Source of the DNA: Cheilinus undulatus
Taxonomy: Eukaryota; Chordata; Actinopteri; Labriformes; Labridae
Length of the DNA stretch: 64,000 bases
Assembly (NCBI RefSeq): GCF_018320785.1
Contig: NC_054867.1
Location: forward strand, 54,678,276-54,742,275
Direction of reading: 5' to 3'
In this document: in pieces, positions 1-11,000 of the stretch
Layout of the letters: each line of letters starts with the position of its first letter
How positions within the stretch are numbered: position 1 is the first letter of the stretch
Notes under the pieces: generated by a model
Databases searched by the model: none
Told to the model about the DNA's origin: nothing
The model's input: the letters and a program-made list of their open reading frames with translations, nothing else
Program-made: the position numbers and the translations under genes

Positions 1-1442
1 ATTCATAGTCGATATACTGATATTTACAGCTGATATAGACTGATATTTACAGCTGAAATAAGTCGATGTTTACAGCTGATATAGACTGATATTTACAGCT
101 GAAATAAGTTGATGTTTACAGCTGATATAGACTGATATTTACAACTGATATAGACTGATATTTACAGCTGATATAAACTAATATTTACAGATGACATAGA
201 CTGATATTTACAGCTGATATAGACTGATATTTACAGATGATATAGACTGATATTTACAGCTGATATAAACTGATATATACAGCTGATATAGACTGATATT
301 TACAGCTGATATAGACTGATATATACAGCTGATATAGACTGATATTTACAGCTGATATAAACTGATATATACAGCTGATATAGACTGATATTTACAGCTG
401 ATATAGACTGATATTTACAGATGATATAGACTGATATTTACAGCTGATATAGACTGATATTTACAACTGATATAGACTGATATTTACAGCTGATATAGAC
501 TGATATTTACAACTGATATAGACTGATATTTACAGATGATATAGACTGATATTTACAGCTGATATAGACTGATATTTACAACTGATATAGACTGATATTT
601 ACAGATGATATAGACTGATATTTACAGCTGATATAGACTGATATTTACAGCTGATATAGACTGATATTTACAGCTGATATAGACTGATATTTACAGCTGA
701 TATAGACTGATATTTACAGATGATATAGACTGATATTTACAGCTGATATAGACTGATATTTACAGCTGATATAGACTGATATTTACAGATGATATAGACT
801 GATATTTACAGCTGATATAGACTGATATTTACAACTGATATAGACTGATATTTACAGATGATATAGACTGATATTTACAGCTGATATAGACTGATATTTA
901 CAGATGATATAGACTGATATTTACAGCTGATATAGACTGATATTTACAACTGATATAGACTGATATTTACAGCTGATATAGACTGATATTTACAGCTGAT
1001 ATAGACTGATATTTACAGCTGATATAGACTGATATTTACAGATGATATAGACTGATATTTACAGCTGATATAGACTGATATTTACAGCTGATATAGACTG
1101 ATATTTACAGCTGATATAGACTGATATTTACAGCTGATATAGACTGATATATACAGCTGATATAGACTGATATTTACAGCTGATATAGACTGATATTTAC
1201 AGCTGATATAGACTGATATTTACAGCTGATATAGACTGATATATACAGCTGATATAGACTGATATTTACAGCTGATATAGACTGATATTTACAGCTGATA
1301 TAGACTGATATTTACAGCTGATATAGACTGATATTTACAGCTGATATAGACTGATATTTACAGCTGATATAGACTGATATTTACAGCTGATATAGACTGA
1401 TATATACAGCTGATATAGACTGATATTTACAGCTGAAATAGA
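1..1442. repeat. 23-bp minisatellite, about 62 units
   Basis: A tandem array with period 23, consensus GATATAGACTGATATTTACAGCT. Unit variants are mostly single-base (ACAACT, ACAGAT, ATATACAGCT). The array runs off the left edge of the window, so its true length is unknown. Short stretches of similar wording (GATATTAACAAC, GATATCGACAG) occur in intron 3 of the sialyltransferase copies near 12060-12115 and 29290-29345, where they look like part of a dispersed transposon, so the array may have grown from such an element. No coding potential is evident. Confidence 0.95.
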
Positions 1443-2034
1443 CGGAGATGAAGGCACTAGAAGAAAAAGTACCAAGTAAGTTAGTCTCTATGAAAAAACT
1501 TTAGAAAATGACAAAATCTTTTCAAAGAAAGCTCGAGCAAGATCCTTTCACCATGCTGGTTATGGCATACTCTGGCAACTTCTCCTCTTCAGCCAGGTGA
1601 ATATGAGCAGGAGCTGATCACTTCACATTGCTTGCAGCTGTGTATCTGGAGAGCTTCTGGTCCTCTAACCACTCCCACCAGACTGCAACAAAAGGATACA
1701 GAAAGAGTTAAACACACCGCCCTCCCAACTGCAACAAAATACAAAAATAAAATCATCACTAGAAGAAAAAACAAACACCACTAGTCCAGTCTCACATAAA
1801 CAATGAAAAAACACAGAATTCAAACTGTCTTTGGGTTTCTGCTTTTGCATTGGGGTATTATGAGCAGCCAGCAAGGTGATGAGCTGTCAAGTACGTCGTT
1901 TTTTTACATGAGACGATTAAATAAGCACCGACTATGACATGTTGCTATGGCCACACAGAAGCCAAGCGAGGTACAGACATGTATTTGAATGTATTGTGTC
2001 ATCAAGTTTTATTCCATTTCCTGCCTTTAGTTCA
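1443..2034. other. Intergenic DNA, nothing recognised
   Basis: Single-copy-looking AT-rich sequence between the minisatellite and a dispersed element. Only short unrelated open frames are present, with no splice-flanked conserved exon and no recognisable protein. Confidence 0.5.
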
Positions 2035-2785
2035 CAAGTTGGGCACTTTGCTTTCACACCTCAAACAAACTAACCTGACACACCAAATGTATTTGTGTCA
2101 CACATCCATCTGGGAAAGCTTCAATAGGAAACGTTTGAGAAAAGGCAGAGGCTTTGTGTGATTGGATGAACGTTCTGTCTGTCACATCTCTACGGGTCAA
2201 TAAGAGCAACAAAACACGTGACGTAGCCACTATCAAGCTGCTTGTGCACAGCTACGGGGAATGACGCGAGACATGTAAGTACTTGACTTTTGCCGTTTTT
2301 TTTTTAAAGAAAACAACTCACTGCTGTTCTTTGTTCTTTTTTAACAAAGAATTGTTGTCAAGTTCTGATAAAACTTGCGCTTTAGCAGCATCTACGCTAA
2401 TCTCCTCCTCCATAACTGCACCAGCTCTTGCTGCTGCTTGTTTACGTCACGACTCTGCCGTGCCTGAAAGTACTGCCCCTCGATGTACTGCCCCTCTGAT
2501 TGGTCCTGTCACTTTCAAACCAGGCCCAAACGATTCAGATGGGAGCTTAACAAGATGGATTTGCCAGTGAAAAACAAGGAAACGGGCGTATCCATCTGCT
2601 TTGCAAGGCTACAAACGAACTGCATCAGGTATCATTTGAAAGCAGACAGAGACCCCCTGTTTTCAAGCGGGACCAGAGTCTGCTTGTTTGGTCTGCACCA
2701 GAGTTCATGTGAGCTTTCACACCACTCCAAGCGAACCGGACTATCCGGGAAAATGGACCAGAGTTCATTTAAGGTGGGGTTATTA
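2035..2785 (-). mobile_element. Degenerate DNA-transposon copy ([12 protein letters not shown] family)
   Basis: This is the reverse-strand copy of a family that also occurs at about 12718-13800, 19545-20060, 20990-21510 and 37890-38340. On the minus strand it preserves a degraded frame containing the peptide series [12 protein letters not shown] and an LKEEQ-like step. The ends carry related CTTTCACACC-like words in opposite orientation (near 2050 and 2720), which suggests inverted termini. The frame is too short and broken to be a working gene. Resemblance of the LKEEQ...F region to the Q-motif region of RecQ-like helicases found in some mobile elements is a weak inference. Confidence 0.55.
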
Positions 2786-2879
2786 TGACTTTTTTTCAAG
2801 GCTTTACACCATCTCTCTGATACCCACGTAGTAGCTTCACATGGTTTACAGCTCAAAAAACTCCTCGTTTCTCACAGTG

Positions 2880-3480
2880 GTGTCCTGAAAAACCCTGATT
2901 TTAACCTCCATCTGTAACGCTTCGTTGTCGCTGCTGTCTCTTTAACCCCCTCCCCACAGACCTGCTTTCCTCCCATTGGCTGATTTTCCGGAGACTGGCT
3001 GGCAGCAGGACTCAATGTTTTGTGCCCGCCCCCTCCAATGTGGCTAATTTGCTATGCTAGTATTTGTAAACTTTGAATGAACTGGTCTGACTGAATAAAA
3101 TATGGCGAATTCTGATACACGACCGTACTGTTAGACCCAGAGTCTGATCCTGATAGTTTGGAGAGAGAGGGGGAAGAAAACCAGCAGCAGCCAAGGATAG
3201 AGCAGTATCTGTTTGGTAAGTGTTTAATTACTGTGTTGCTAAATGGCTAAAAGGCCTTGTGGGGGCGGTCTGTTCCGCTTCGCTCCATCAAAATCTCAAC
3301 TCGGGAAGATCTCGGCGAGATTCCCAACAAACCGTTTTCATCAGTTTACACTCTAATTCCAAGATTACTGCCACATACATTTATCTTGGGTATTGAAAAT
3401 TTGCATACGTGAAGTATGGACACCCGACATTGTGACTTTATATTTATGTTTTAATAATACCCCCTCTTTAAGCAGACCAA
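2880..3480 (+). mobile_element. Transposon-derived fragment with acidic exon-like stretch
   Basis: Around 3135-3213 an open stretch reads DPESDPDSL, an acidic run, a QQQ and EQYLFG, then meets a GTAAGT donor-like sequence. A close copy lies in the opposite orientation at about 47266-47730 inside intron 2 of sialyltransferase copy 3, so this is a dispersed element and not a single-copy gene. The part at 3290-3470 is also shared with 5425-5620. No transposase core is visible and the family is not identified. Confidence 0.5.
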
Positions 3481-3874
3481 ACAGCTCTGGTGTGAATGCG
3501 CTCAAAGTCTGTTTTCTGTCTCAAATCTCTTTTCTGATGCTTTCAATGATCCATAGACCACTGTGGCTGATAGATTTGGTAAATTTTCCTCACAATGAAC
3601 AAAAGAACAGCATTTAACTGACTGTTAACTTTCAATAAAGGCAGTGACAGCTAACAACAGACTGGACTGAGATGAACTGCTCTGTGATTTTAGATTGTTG
3701 TGTTAGAGGGGCAACTTTAGATCTCCAGGTGGTCTAGTTTATGCAAAAAAACTGTGGAGTCAATCAGATGAAAGTCCTCGGACAAGTTCATTAGAATGCG
3801 AAATGTGTGCTTTTGCGAAAATGGAAAAATTTGATCAAAAATGTTTTGTAGTTCGGTTCCTGTACATTTTAGAG

Positions 3875-4196
3875 CCTTGGTTCCCAACCTGGGGTCTGGG
3901 ACCCCCCAGTGGGGGTGCCAGAGATCTTAGGGGGGGCGCAAGGCTTTGTCTGCTCTGAGGCTGCCAAAAATAGGTTTGCAAATATTGACTAAAAGCATGA
4001 TAAAGCCGTTATAAAGTAGTTCATACAAAGTTCTTTTGTTAAGAAAAGTATGCATGGACCTTTTTTCAGGGTTTTATCAGTGGAACAGCTAAAATCTATG
4101 TTGATTTTTGGCAGCAATGTGTCACTTTTTCTTCTCTCTTGGGTCCTAGAGGAGCATGTAGGGGGGGCTCCAAGGAAAAATGGTTGGGAAACACTG
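3875..4196. mobile_element. hAT-type MITE with 8-bp target duplication (TTTTAGAG)
   Basis: The element starts CCTTGGTTCCCAACCTGGGG and ends GGTTGGGAAACACTG, giving partly matched inverted ends around TTCCCAACC. It is bracketed by TTTTAGAG at 3867-3874 and 4197-4204. Length is 322 bp with no open frame. A sister copy with a different 8-bp duplication is at 60064-60401. Eight-base duplications and CAGTG-TTCCCAACC ends are typical of the hAT superfamily. Confidence 0.85.
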
Positions 4197-4204
4197 TTTT
4201 AGAG

Positions 4205-4780
4205 GATGGTCATGAATAAGGAGTGAACAAGGATGAAGGCAGGAGCAGCTCTAAGGTAAGGTGGTGATGTAATGAGGGTCATAGCTTCAGTTAAAGGGAG
4301 AAACCAAGTTGTTGTTGATGTTTGAATCAGAAGACAGCCAAATATCGTCTATCGTAACGTCTTTAGATGCTCCTTTTTTAACTCTTTAAACTGCTGTAGG
4401 AATGCACGATCAATAGACCTGACGTTTTATTCACGGTGTTGTTTCTGGCTAATCCTGGGAGGCTGTCACGCATCCTTTGTGCTAAAAACAACATGAACCG
4501 TGTATAGCTGATTTCCCGTAGAGCAGGATGATTAATTCTCAAAAAATGTTTTGTCCTTCTGGTTAACATCCACAGATGTAATCAAACCTGAAGTATCAGC
4601 CTGGGCTTACTGAGGCTGTTGACATGTTTGACAGTTTGACTCTGCATTTAAAATGAAATGAAAATCCATCAAAATTATATCACATTCACTACACATCTGC
4701 CTGGTAGGAATTTGGTATTTAAAAACTTCCTGTTAGCAGACACTCGTTCCCATTTAGATTGATAGTTGACAATCCCACAG
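4205..4780. repeat. Left part of duplicated unit 1 (matches 38755-39190)
   Basis: The block from the AAGGTAAGGTGGTGATGTAAT region to the GACAGTTTGACTCTGCAT region recurs at about 38755-39190, and its right-hand end recurs near 20105-20150. The following part (4660-4780) recurs at about 20775-20890. These matches mark the upstream ends of the segmentally duplicated sialyltransferase units. A 63-codon minus-strand frame is shared but differs mostly at amino-acid-changing sites, so it is not treated as a gene. Confidence 0.65.
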
Positions 4781-5262
4781 TGCATCTGGCACAGTCTCCA
4801 GACAAGCTGATGAGGAATTTCAAAATAAAAGCCATCTGAAAAACATCAAATTTACTATACATCTGACATATTTTAACCTTTTATTTTAGTTTATTTCGGT
4901 CACTTAAACATGAAGACTCAGTTGCACAACATAAAGTGAAAATTTACAAGTGAACAAAAGTTGGGTTAATGCTATTTCTGCATTAACACCAAACAGTTAA
5001 CAACAAAAAAATAAAACCAACAAAACAAATAAGAAAACAGGACCGAAAAGGTGTAGGCTGAAGCCTTCGCTTATTTCACCTACCCTAATCTAAAATTAAA
5101 AATAAACTCCCTCTTGCCACAGACGTGTTCCAGTTTAGATTGATAGTTGACATGGTCGAGTGGCTTCAAGTGGCTGGCCTGGGCGCACGGGCACGGTCAG
5201 TGGCTGTTGTCAGTTGGTGGGGCTTTGCTGCCGGGTGTGGTTCGCGGCCCACCGGTTTGTCT
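4781..5262. other. Spacer, nothing recognised
   Basis: AT-rich DNA with no open frame worth naming and no clear repeat structure. Confidence 0.4.
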
Positions 5263-5985
5263 TTATGACGGCATTATACTGTCAAAATTCGAGAGCAAAT
5301 ATGAGATCCACGTGAGCAAATATGAGATCCGCGCACATAAATATTAGATCCGCACACAGAAATATGAGGTACCCACGCACGGCTGCAGAGGAGCCGTGCA
5401 CACGCATACACGGGTCACAAAATCGAAATCTCATCTCGGGAAGATCTCGGAGAGATTCCCAACGAACCATTTTCATCAGTTACACTCTAATTCCAAGATT
5501 TCTGCCACATACGTTTATCTTGCGGTTTGAAAATTTGCATACGTGAAGTATAGACACCCAACATTGTGACTTTATATTTATGTTTTAAAAATCAGAAAAG
5601 TATAATACCCCCGCTTTAACCAATTAACCAATTTAGGGATACGATCACGACCCGGTCCGCCCACTTACTGCCAAAAAGAAAATCTGCTCGCGAGCGAGCA
5701 GGTTAAGGCTTCGTGAGCAGAAGAGCAATGACAGTAGTTGTGTGTTCCCGTAGATTCTGAGTGCGCTCAAGGCATGATTGTACTCTCTCAGGCCACAATA
5801 TTGTTCGTGTGGGTAGAGATACTCTGCGCGCAAGCGCTGTGAAAGCTCTTGCAAAAGTAATTTTTCATGCACAAATATTTGAGTCATGCAGGCGGCTCCT
5901 CTGCAGCTGTGCGCGCGGATCTCATATTTGCTCGCGTGGATCTCATGTTCACTCTCAAATTTTGACAGTATTATGCCGCCATAGG
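5263..5985. repeat. Large inverted repeat, probable foldback element
   Basis: The left arm (about 5263-5400) contains GGCATTATACTGTCAAAATT, GCAAATATGAGATCC twice, and GGCTGCAGAGGAGCC. The right arm (about 5885-5985) contains the same words in reverse complement and reverse order: GGCTCCTCTGCAGC, GGATCTCATATTTGC, then AATTTTGACAGTATTATGCC. About 0.5 kb lies between the arms. This arrangement could fold into a long hairpin and is typical of a non-autonomous DNA element or an inverted duplication. Open frames inside it read through the repeat and are not genes. Confidence 0.7.
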
Positions 5986-6049
5986 TCCTTCTAACCTGAT
6001 CAGGCTTGGCTTCAATAGCAGAAAAGTACGGGAACATGCGGAGGGCTAT

Positions 6050-7215
6050 TGTCCATTCTGTTGCGATATATGCGCTCATACTATGGATGGTAGGCGAGGG
6101 AGGTAGAACAGCCCTCCCAGCCGATATGCACCTATAAACTCCATGAAATTCAGCCGAGTGAGGGTGGCTGTGTTCTACAGCGAGACCCACTCACTCCCCC
6201 TGGGTATGCATGGAAGAGGGTATCAGTGGTGCATACTCAGGGCACCCATCGCTACTCTCCGGCTGCAGATTTAGTTTGCGTCCTCAGAAATCATCTTTAA
6301 ATCGTCTGGTCTTTCTTATAGTCACTGTAGACTGGGGTGTTATACTTTTGATTAAAATCTTCCGTAGGAACCTTCCTAACCCTGTGGCTAAGGAGGGCGT
6401 GGCTTGATAAGGGGTAACTTCCTGTTGAAGGATTGACTCTGGCTGCTTTAATTACCAACATATATTCTCCCTATCATCATCATTGTTGATTAGTCTTATA
6501 TTAGTACAGCACACAGCGTGTCCCTGTCATTAAAGCATTGCAACTATAGTTTTTACTGCTCTTTCTGGCCACGCCCTCCAAACAGTGACACATCCAGAAC
6601 TTCTTGGTAGACAGTCCTGTTTGGAGCACAGCAGCATGAACAATGATAAGAGAAACCACTCCTTAACCTCAGGAATCCATCCTATAATAACAGCAGCATG
6701 TAGACGCTGACTCTGCTGCTCTGACGTGGATGTTTAAGACGATTTCAAGATGATTTCTGACCACCCAAACTAAATCTGCTCTTATCAGGTAAGAATTCAA
6801 AGATTTTAGAGGTTTCAGCCTAATCAAAGACGTCAGGGATATCTGATATTTGTATTTATTTATGTGATTCACCTCTCTGAAGATGACCTGATTTGAACTA
6901 GATCTGTCTAATTCTGTAGTCAATCCTGATTAATCTCACTTTATCGTCACATTTTGACTTCCTGTTTAGGCACAGTCCTGCTTTTATTTTGAAAGGAACA
7001 TAAACTAATGGTAGATTACAGATTATCCTCCTACGTCCCAGCACCCTCTGGGTTCCCTGAACTATTGCTCGTCATTCTGCTGAGCTCAGACCTGTTGGCC
7101 TCCTTCATGGACTTAGGGTCAATCTCATTTCCCCACCTTAGCCCTTATCTTAGCCCCTCTCCTTGTTATTTTGCGTTCTTGTCAGACGAAGGTGTGTCCC
7201 AACTCTCTTTTGAAT
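6050..7215 (+). promoter_or_regulatory. 5' flank of sialyltransferase copy 1 with candidate non-coding exon
   Basis: This stretch is nearly identical to 21515-22560 (copy 2), and its right half to 41266-41960 (copy 3). The sequence CTCTTATCAG followed by GTAAGAATTC at 6789 is a strong donor-like site kept in all three copies, so the preceding DNA may hold an untranslated first exon joined to the acceptor at 8008. There is no transcript evidence; the exon and promoter are inferred from position and conservation of the donor. No TATA box is convincing. Confidence 0.4.
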
Positions 7216-7224
7216 TGAGGGCTA

Positions 7225-7905
7225 TTTATTAAATGTAACTTTAAGTGTTTTTAGAGTGTAGTTTCTTTTTCTGAAATGTAATTTTAAATGTTTTTAAAAG
7301 TGTTTTATATTTCCTATATTTAACTTGATGTGTTTTAAGAGTGTATCAAATTTCTTAAATTTAACTTTGTTTTTAGAGTGGATTTTATTGCTCAATTTAA
7401 CTTTATGTCTTTTTAGGGGGTATTTTACTTCTTTGATTTAACTGTAAGTGTTTTAAGAGTGTATTATATTTATTAAATTTGACTTAAAGCATTGTTAGAG
7501 TGTATTATATTTCTTTAAATTAACTAAGTGTTTTTAGAGTGATTTATATTCCTTAAATTTAACTTTAAGTGTTTTTAGAGTGTATTATATTTCTTAAATT
7601 TAACTGTAAGTATTTTCAGAGTGTATTATATTTATTAAATTTAACTTCAAGCGTTTTAAGACTGTATTACATTTCTTTAATTTAACTGTAAATGTTTTTT
7701 ACAGTGTATTATATTTATTCAACTTTGAGTGTTTTTAGAGTGTATTCTACTTCTTAAATTTAACTTAGTGTTTTTAGAGTGTATTCTACTTCTTAAATTT
7801 AACTTTGAGTGTTTTTAGAGTGTATTCTACTTCTTAAACTTAACTGAGTGTTTTTAGAGTGTTTTCTATTTATTAAATTTAACTTTGAGTGTTTTTAGAG
7901 TGTAT
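7225..7905. repeat. About 41-bp minisatellite upstream of coding exon 1, copy 1
   Basis: Imperfect tandem units built on GTGTTTTTAGAGTGTATTAT followed by ATTTATTAAATTTAACTTTA, about 35-42 bp each. The same array precedes coding exon 1 of copies 2 and 3 but is much longer there. It would lie in the 5' UTR intron if the candidate exon ending at 6788 is real. Confidence 0.85.
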
Positions 7906-8023
7906 TATTACTGCTTCTGCCCGTCCTGACTTTCATGTTGTATACAGTATAACCCACTTCATTGAAACTCTGTGACCCATTGTTTTATTTTTGACTCATT
8001 TTTCACAGATCAGTTCTCACTGG

Positions 8024-11000
8024 ATGAAGATGAAGACTCTAATGAAGTTTCCTGTGCTGCTTGTGATCGTCACGGGGTCGTTTTTGGGGCTTTACGTGCT
8101 GCCTGACGTTTCTCAGTATCAAAGCCACTGTCCCTGTGAGGAATGTACATTAGAAAATGATCCCTGGTTTAAGGCACGTTTCAACAAATCAGTCCCCGTC
8201 TTTCTCACTGCTGACTACCAGCTACCTGAGGATGCTTACAGATGGTGGAAGGTGAGTAATCAGGTGATGTTCATCATTAGGTGTGATGGTTTTGAACCAG
8301 TCTAACCGCAATGTTCATGTGTCTGTCAGAGAATACTATTCTCAAAGGGGAACCACAGCGTCTATGATGGACTTGTGGAGGAAATATTCAAAGTGATCCC
8401 ACACCACCCCAATGTGATGGCAGCAGGCTCGAAGAAGTGTGCTGTCGTTGGTAATTCTGTCAACCTGAAGGGATCACTCTATGGACAGCTGATAAATTCC
8501 CATGATGTGGTGATGAGGTAAATATACAGACACTGGAGAGACTGGACTACTTTAAGTCTAATGAGCCACAGTGAAAGCTGGTGTAAAGCCCTCTGAGACA
8601 GAGGTGGGGGGCTATGTCAGCATTAAAGTGAGCTGTCTATTAGGACTGGGCAGCACCCATTTATCACTGTTAAACCTTCCTAAAACATTCCTGCTGCAGC
8701 GATCACCAAACCACATTATACAAGTAGGAGGTCAGACCAAGAGAACAAAGAGGCATAGAGAGCAGAGCAGGGAGTGGGAGTGGGAGTTTCATTCCATCCT
8801 CAATAAAAACAAAGAGGGATGAAACAACGAGGACGTTTATATCAGAGCTGCTGGAAGAGATGGATCGATGCAGTGTTGTTCACACACTCAGAGGAAGACT
8901 TCACCATCAGGAACCAGCTTGGTTTAGTTCAGTCCAGTTTGGTTCAGTCTGGTTTTATTCAGTCCACTTTGGTACAGTCCAGTTTGGTTCAGTCTGGTTT
9001 TATTCAGTCCACTTTGGTATAGTCCAGTTTGGTTCAGTCTGGTTTTGTTCAGTCTAGTTTGGTTCAGTCCTGGTTTAACTCATTAAACTGATCCTACCTG
9101 TGCTTCCTGAGCTGATGTCTGTCCAGTCTCTTTCGTTGTGACAAGAAATCCGTCTCTTTTTAGAGATCCAGATCATTTGGCTCAGCTCAGTAGAGCTGGT
9201 TGTTTGGCTCCCAACCAGCTCTTTATTTGGTACTAGTTATTTAAATGATGATCAGGCCTGGGCAGTTACTCGAAAATTAAATTCAATTGCAATATGGCCT
9301 AATGCAATTTTTAAAATGTAGAAGGTGCAATATTTCTTTGACCTGAAAATTGTGTTAAAATGCCAGTTTTGAACTGAGATGTTATACATGACATATCATG
9401 CAGTCATTCAAGCGCCATTTTTTAGAGTAGTCCTCAAAAATCCTTCTTCTTTCATTTTTGGACATTTTTCTTATTAACTCATTGAGTGCCAGCCCTTTTA
9501 TGAAATGGAAAGTGGCTTGTGCCAGCGTTTTTGGCCATTTTGAGTCATCTTTCAAAACCCACAGAATATTATATTAGAATATTACTATGATTCTGAAAAC
9601 ACCAAATAGCTCAACTGAAAGAAGAAACTCTCTATTTCATCATGGAGAAAAACGTTTGTTTGCACCTTGTTCCGTTCTTGATTTATCTGAAGTTGAATAG
9701 CGGCTAGTTTCACCAAAAAGACCACTTTTTTCTAGAAAGCTGAGAAAAATGCTTTTTTGTGAAAGAGAGTCTGTCAAGCAGAACAGTGATTTGGACGTTA
9801 TAATTTTGCCTTCAGTGACATAAAAGGCATCTGAAAATTGTATTACAAACGATATTTTATTGTAAAATAAATAATACTTCCAGTCACTGTCATTCACACT
9901 CTGGAAGTGGACGGCCTCCATGTGACCCCCTATATGCCCACGTCCTCTCCTGCTTGCATGTCCCCTGGCACTACCTGTAAATTATATAAGTAATATAATA
10001 TATAATATGTTTTATATGTAATATATAAAATCTATAAAATAGAATTTTCTCGTTCGTACCTCTTTTTCCGCCAACAGACGGTGTTGTAGAACTGCATGGG
10101 GCTTGCTCTTCTCTCAAGTCTGCTTCTGAAATCACAGGATCATGAGTGATGGTTTCATTCCATAAATTTGGCTGAAAAATCAGGTTCCTGACGTTAACTT
10201 ACCTCCATCGCTCTGGGACGGAGAACAAGATCCACTCCGCTCACTCGGCAGTCATTCCTCAGAGTCTGGGTCGGAAAAGTCCGTCTGAAGTGTCGTCGCT
10301 GTAAGCATCAAGCTGGCTATGAATATTTTAGAACTTTTAGCTTAGATTACCTCCATCCCAGCTTCACCACTTCCTGCTCTGATCTCTGCAGCTTTGATCT
10401 ACCATCTCCCGTGTTCCGACTACGTATCCCAGAAGCCCCAAAATTACTCACAGGGAGCGTGAGAGCGCCCCCTTGTGCCAGCTGCTGAAAAAACACTTTG
10501 ACGTAAATATACGTCAATGGCACTCAATGAGTTAAACACAAGCAGCACCGTCTAGACACAGGCCCTAACATTCTCCTCTCTACACTTTAGGATGAACGCT
10601 GCTGTAATCAAAGGCTTCGAGGCAGACGTCGGGGACAAAACTACTCATCATATCATGTATCCGGAGAGTTCAATGCACTTGGACACTAAGACTCGTCTCG
10701 TCCTGTTTCCCTTTAAAATACTGGATCTGGAGTGGCTTCCCAAGGCTCTAACCACGGGAGCTTCGCGGTGAGTCTGCTGTCTTTTAATCCAAGAAACAAC
10801 GGCTCACTGAAACGACTTTGCTTTTGTTACTGGGCACAAATCCCTGAGCCAACACACCAGATAGCCATGGTATCACACATTCAGCTGGGCAACACCCCAT
10901 AGACAGTGCTTGGGAAGGGCAGAACCTTTCAAAATAAAACTCAGAGGGTGACTGGACGAACCCTCCATTTGTTACACTCATTAAAGGCCAATCAGAGCAA

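Noticed and set aside
1..1442. CRISPR-like regular repeats
   Set aside because: Units are contiguous with no unique spacers; it is a minisatellite in an animal genome.
4378..4569. A 63-codon minus-strand frame shared with 38915-39106
   Set aside because: The two versions differ at about 8 residues, mostly by replacement changes, as expected for non-coding DNA.
6669..6923. An 84-codon minus-strand frame kept in all three units (also at 22102 and 41412)
   Set aside because: The DNA itself is nearly identical through segmental duplication, so conservation of the frame is no evidence of coding; no homology was recognised.
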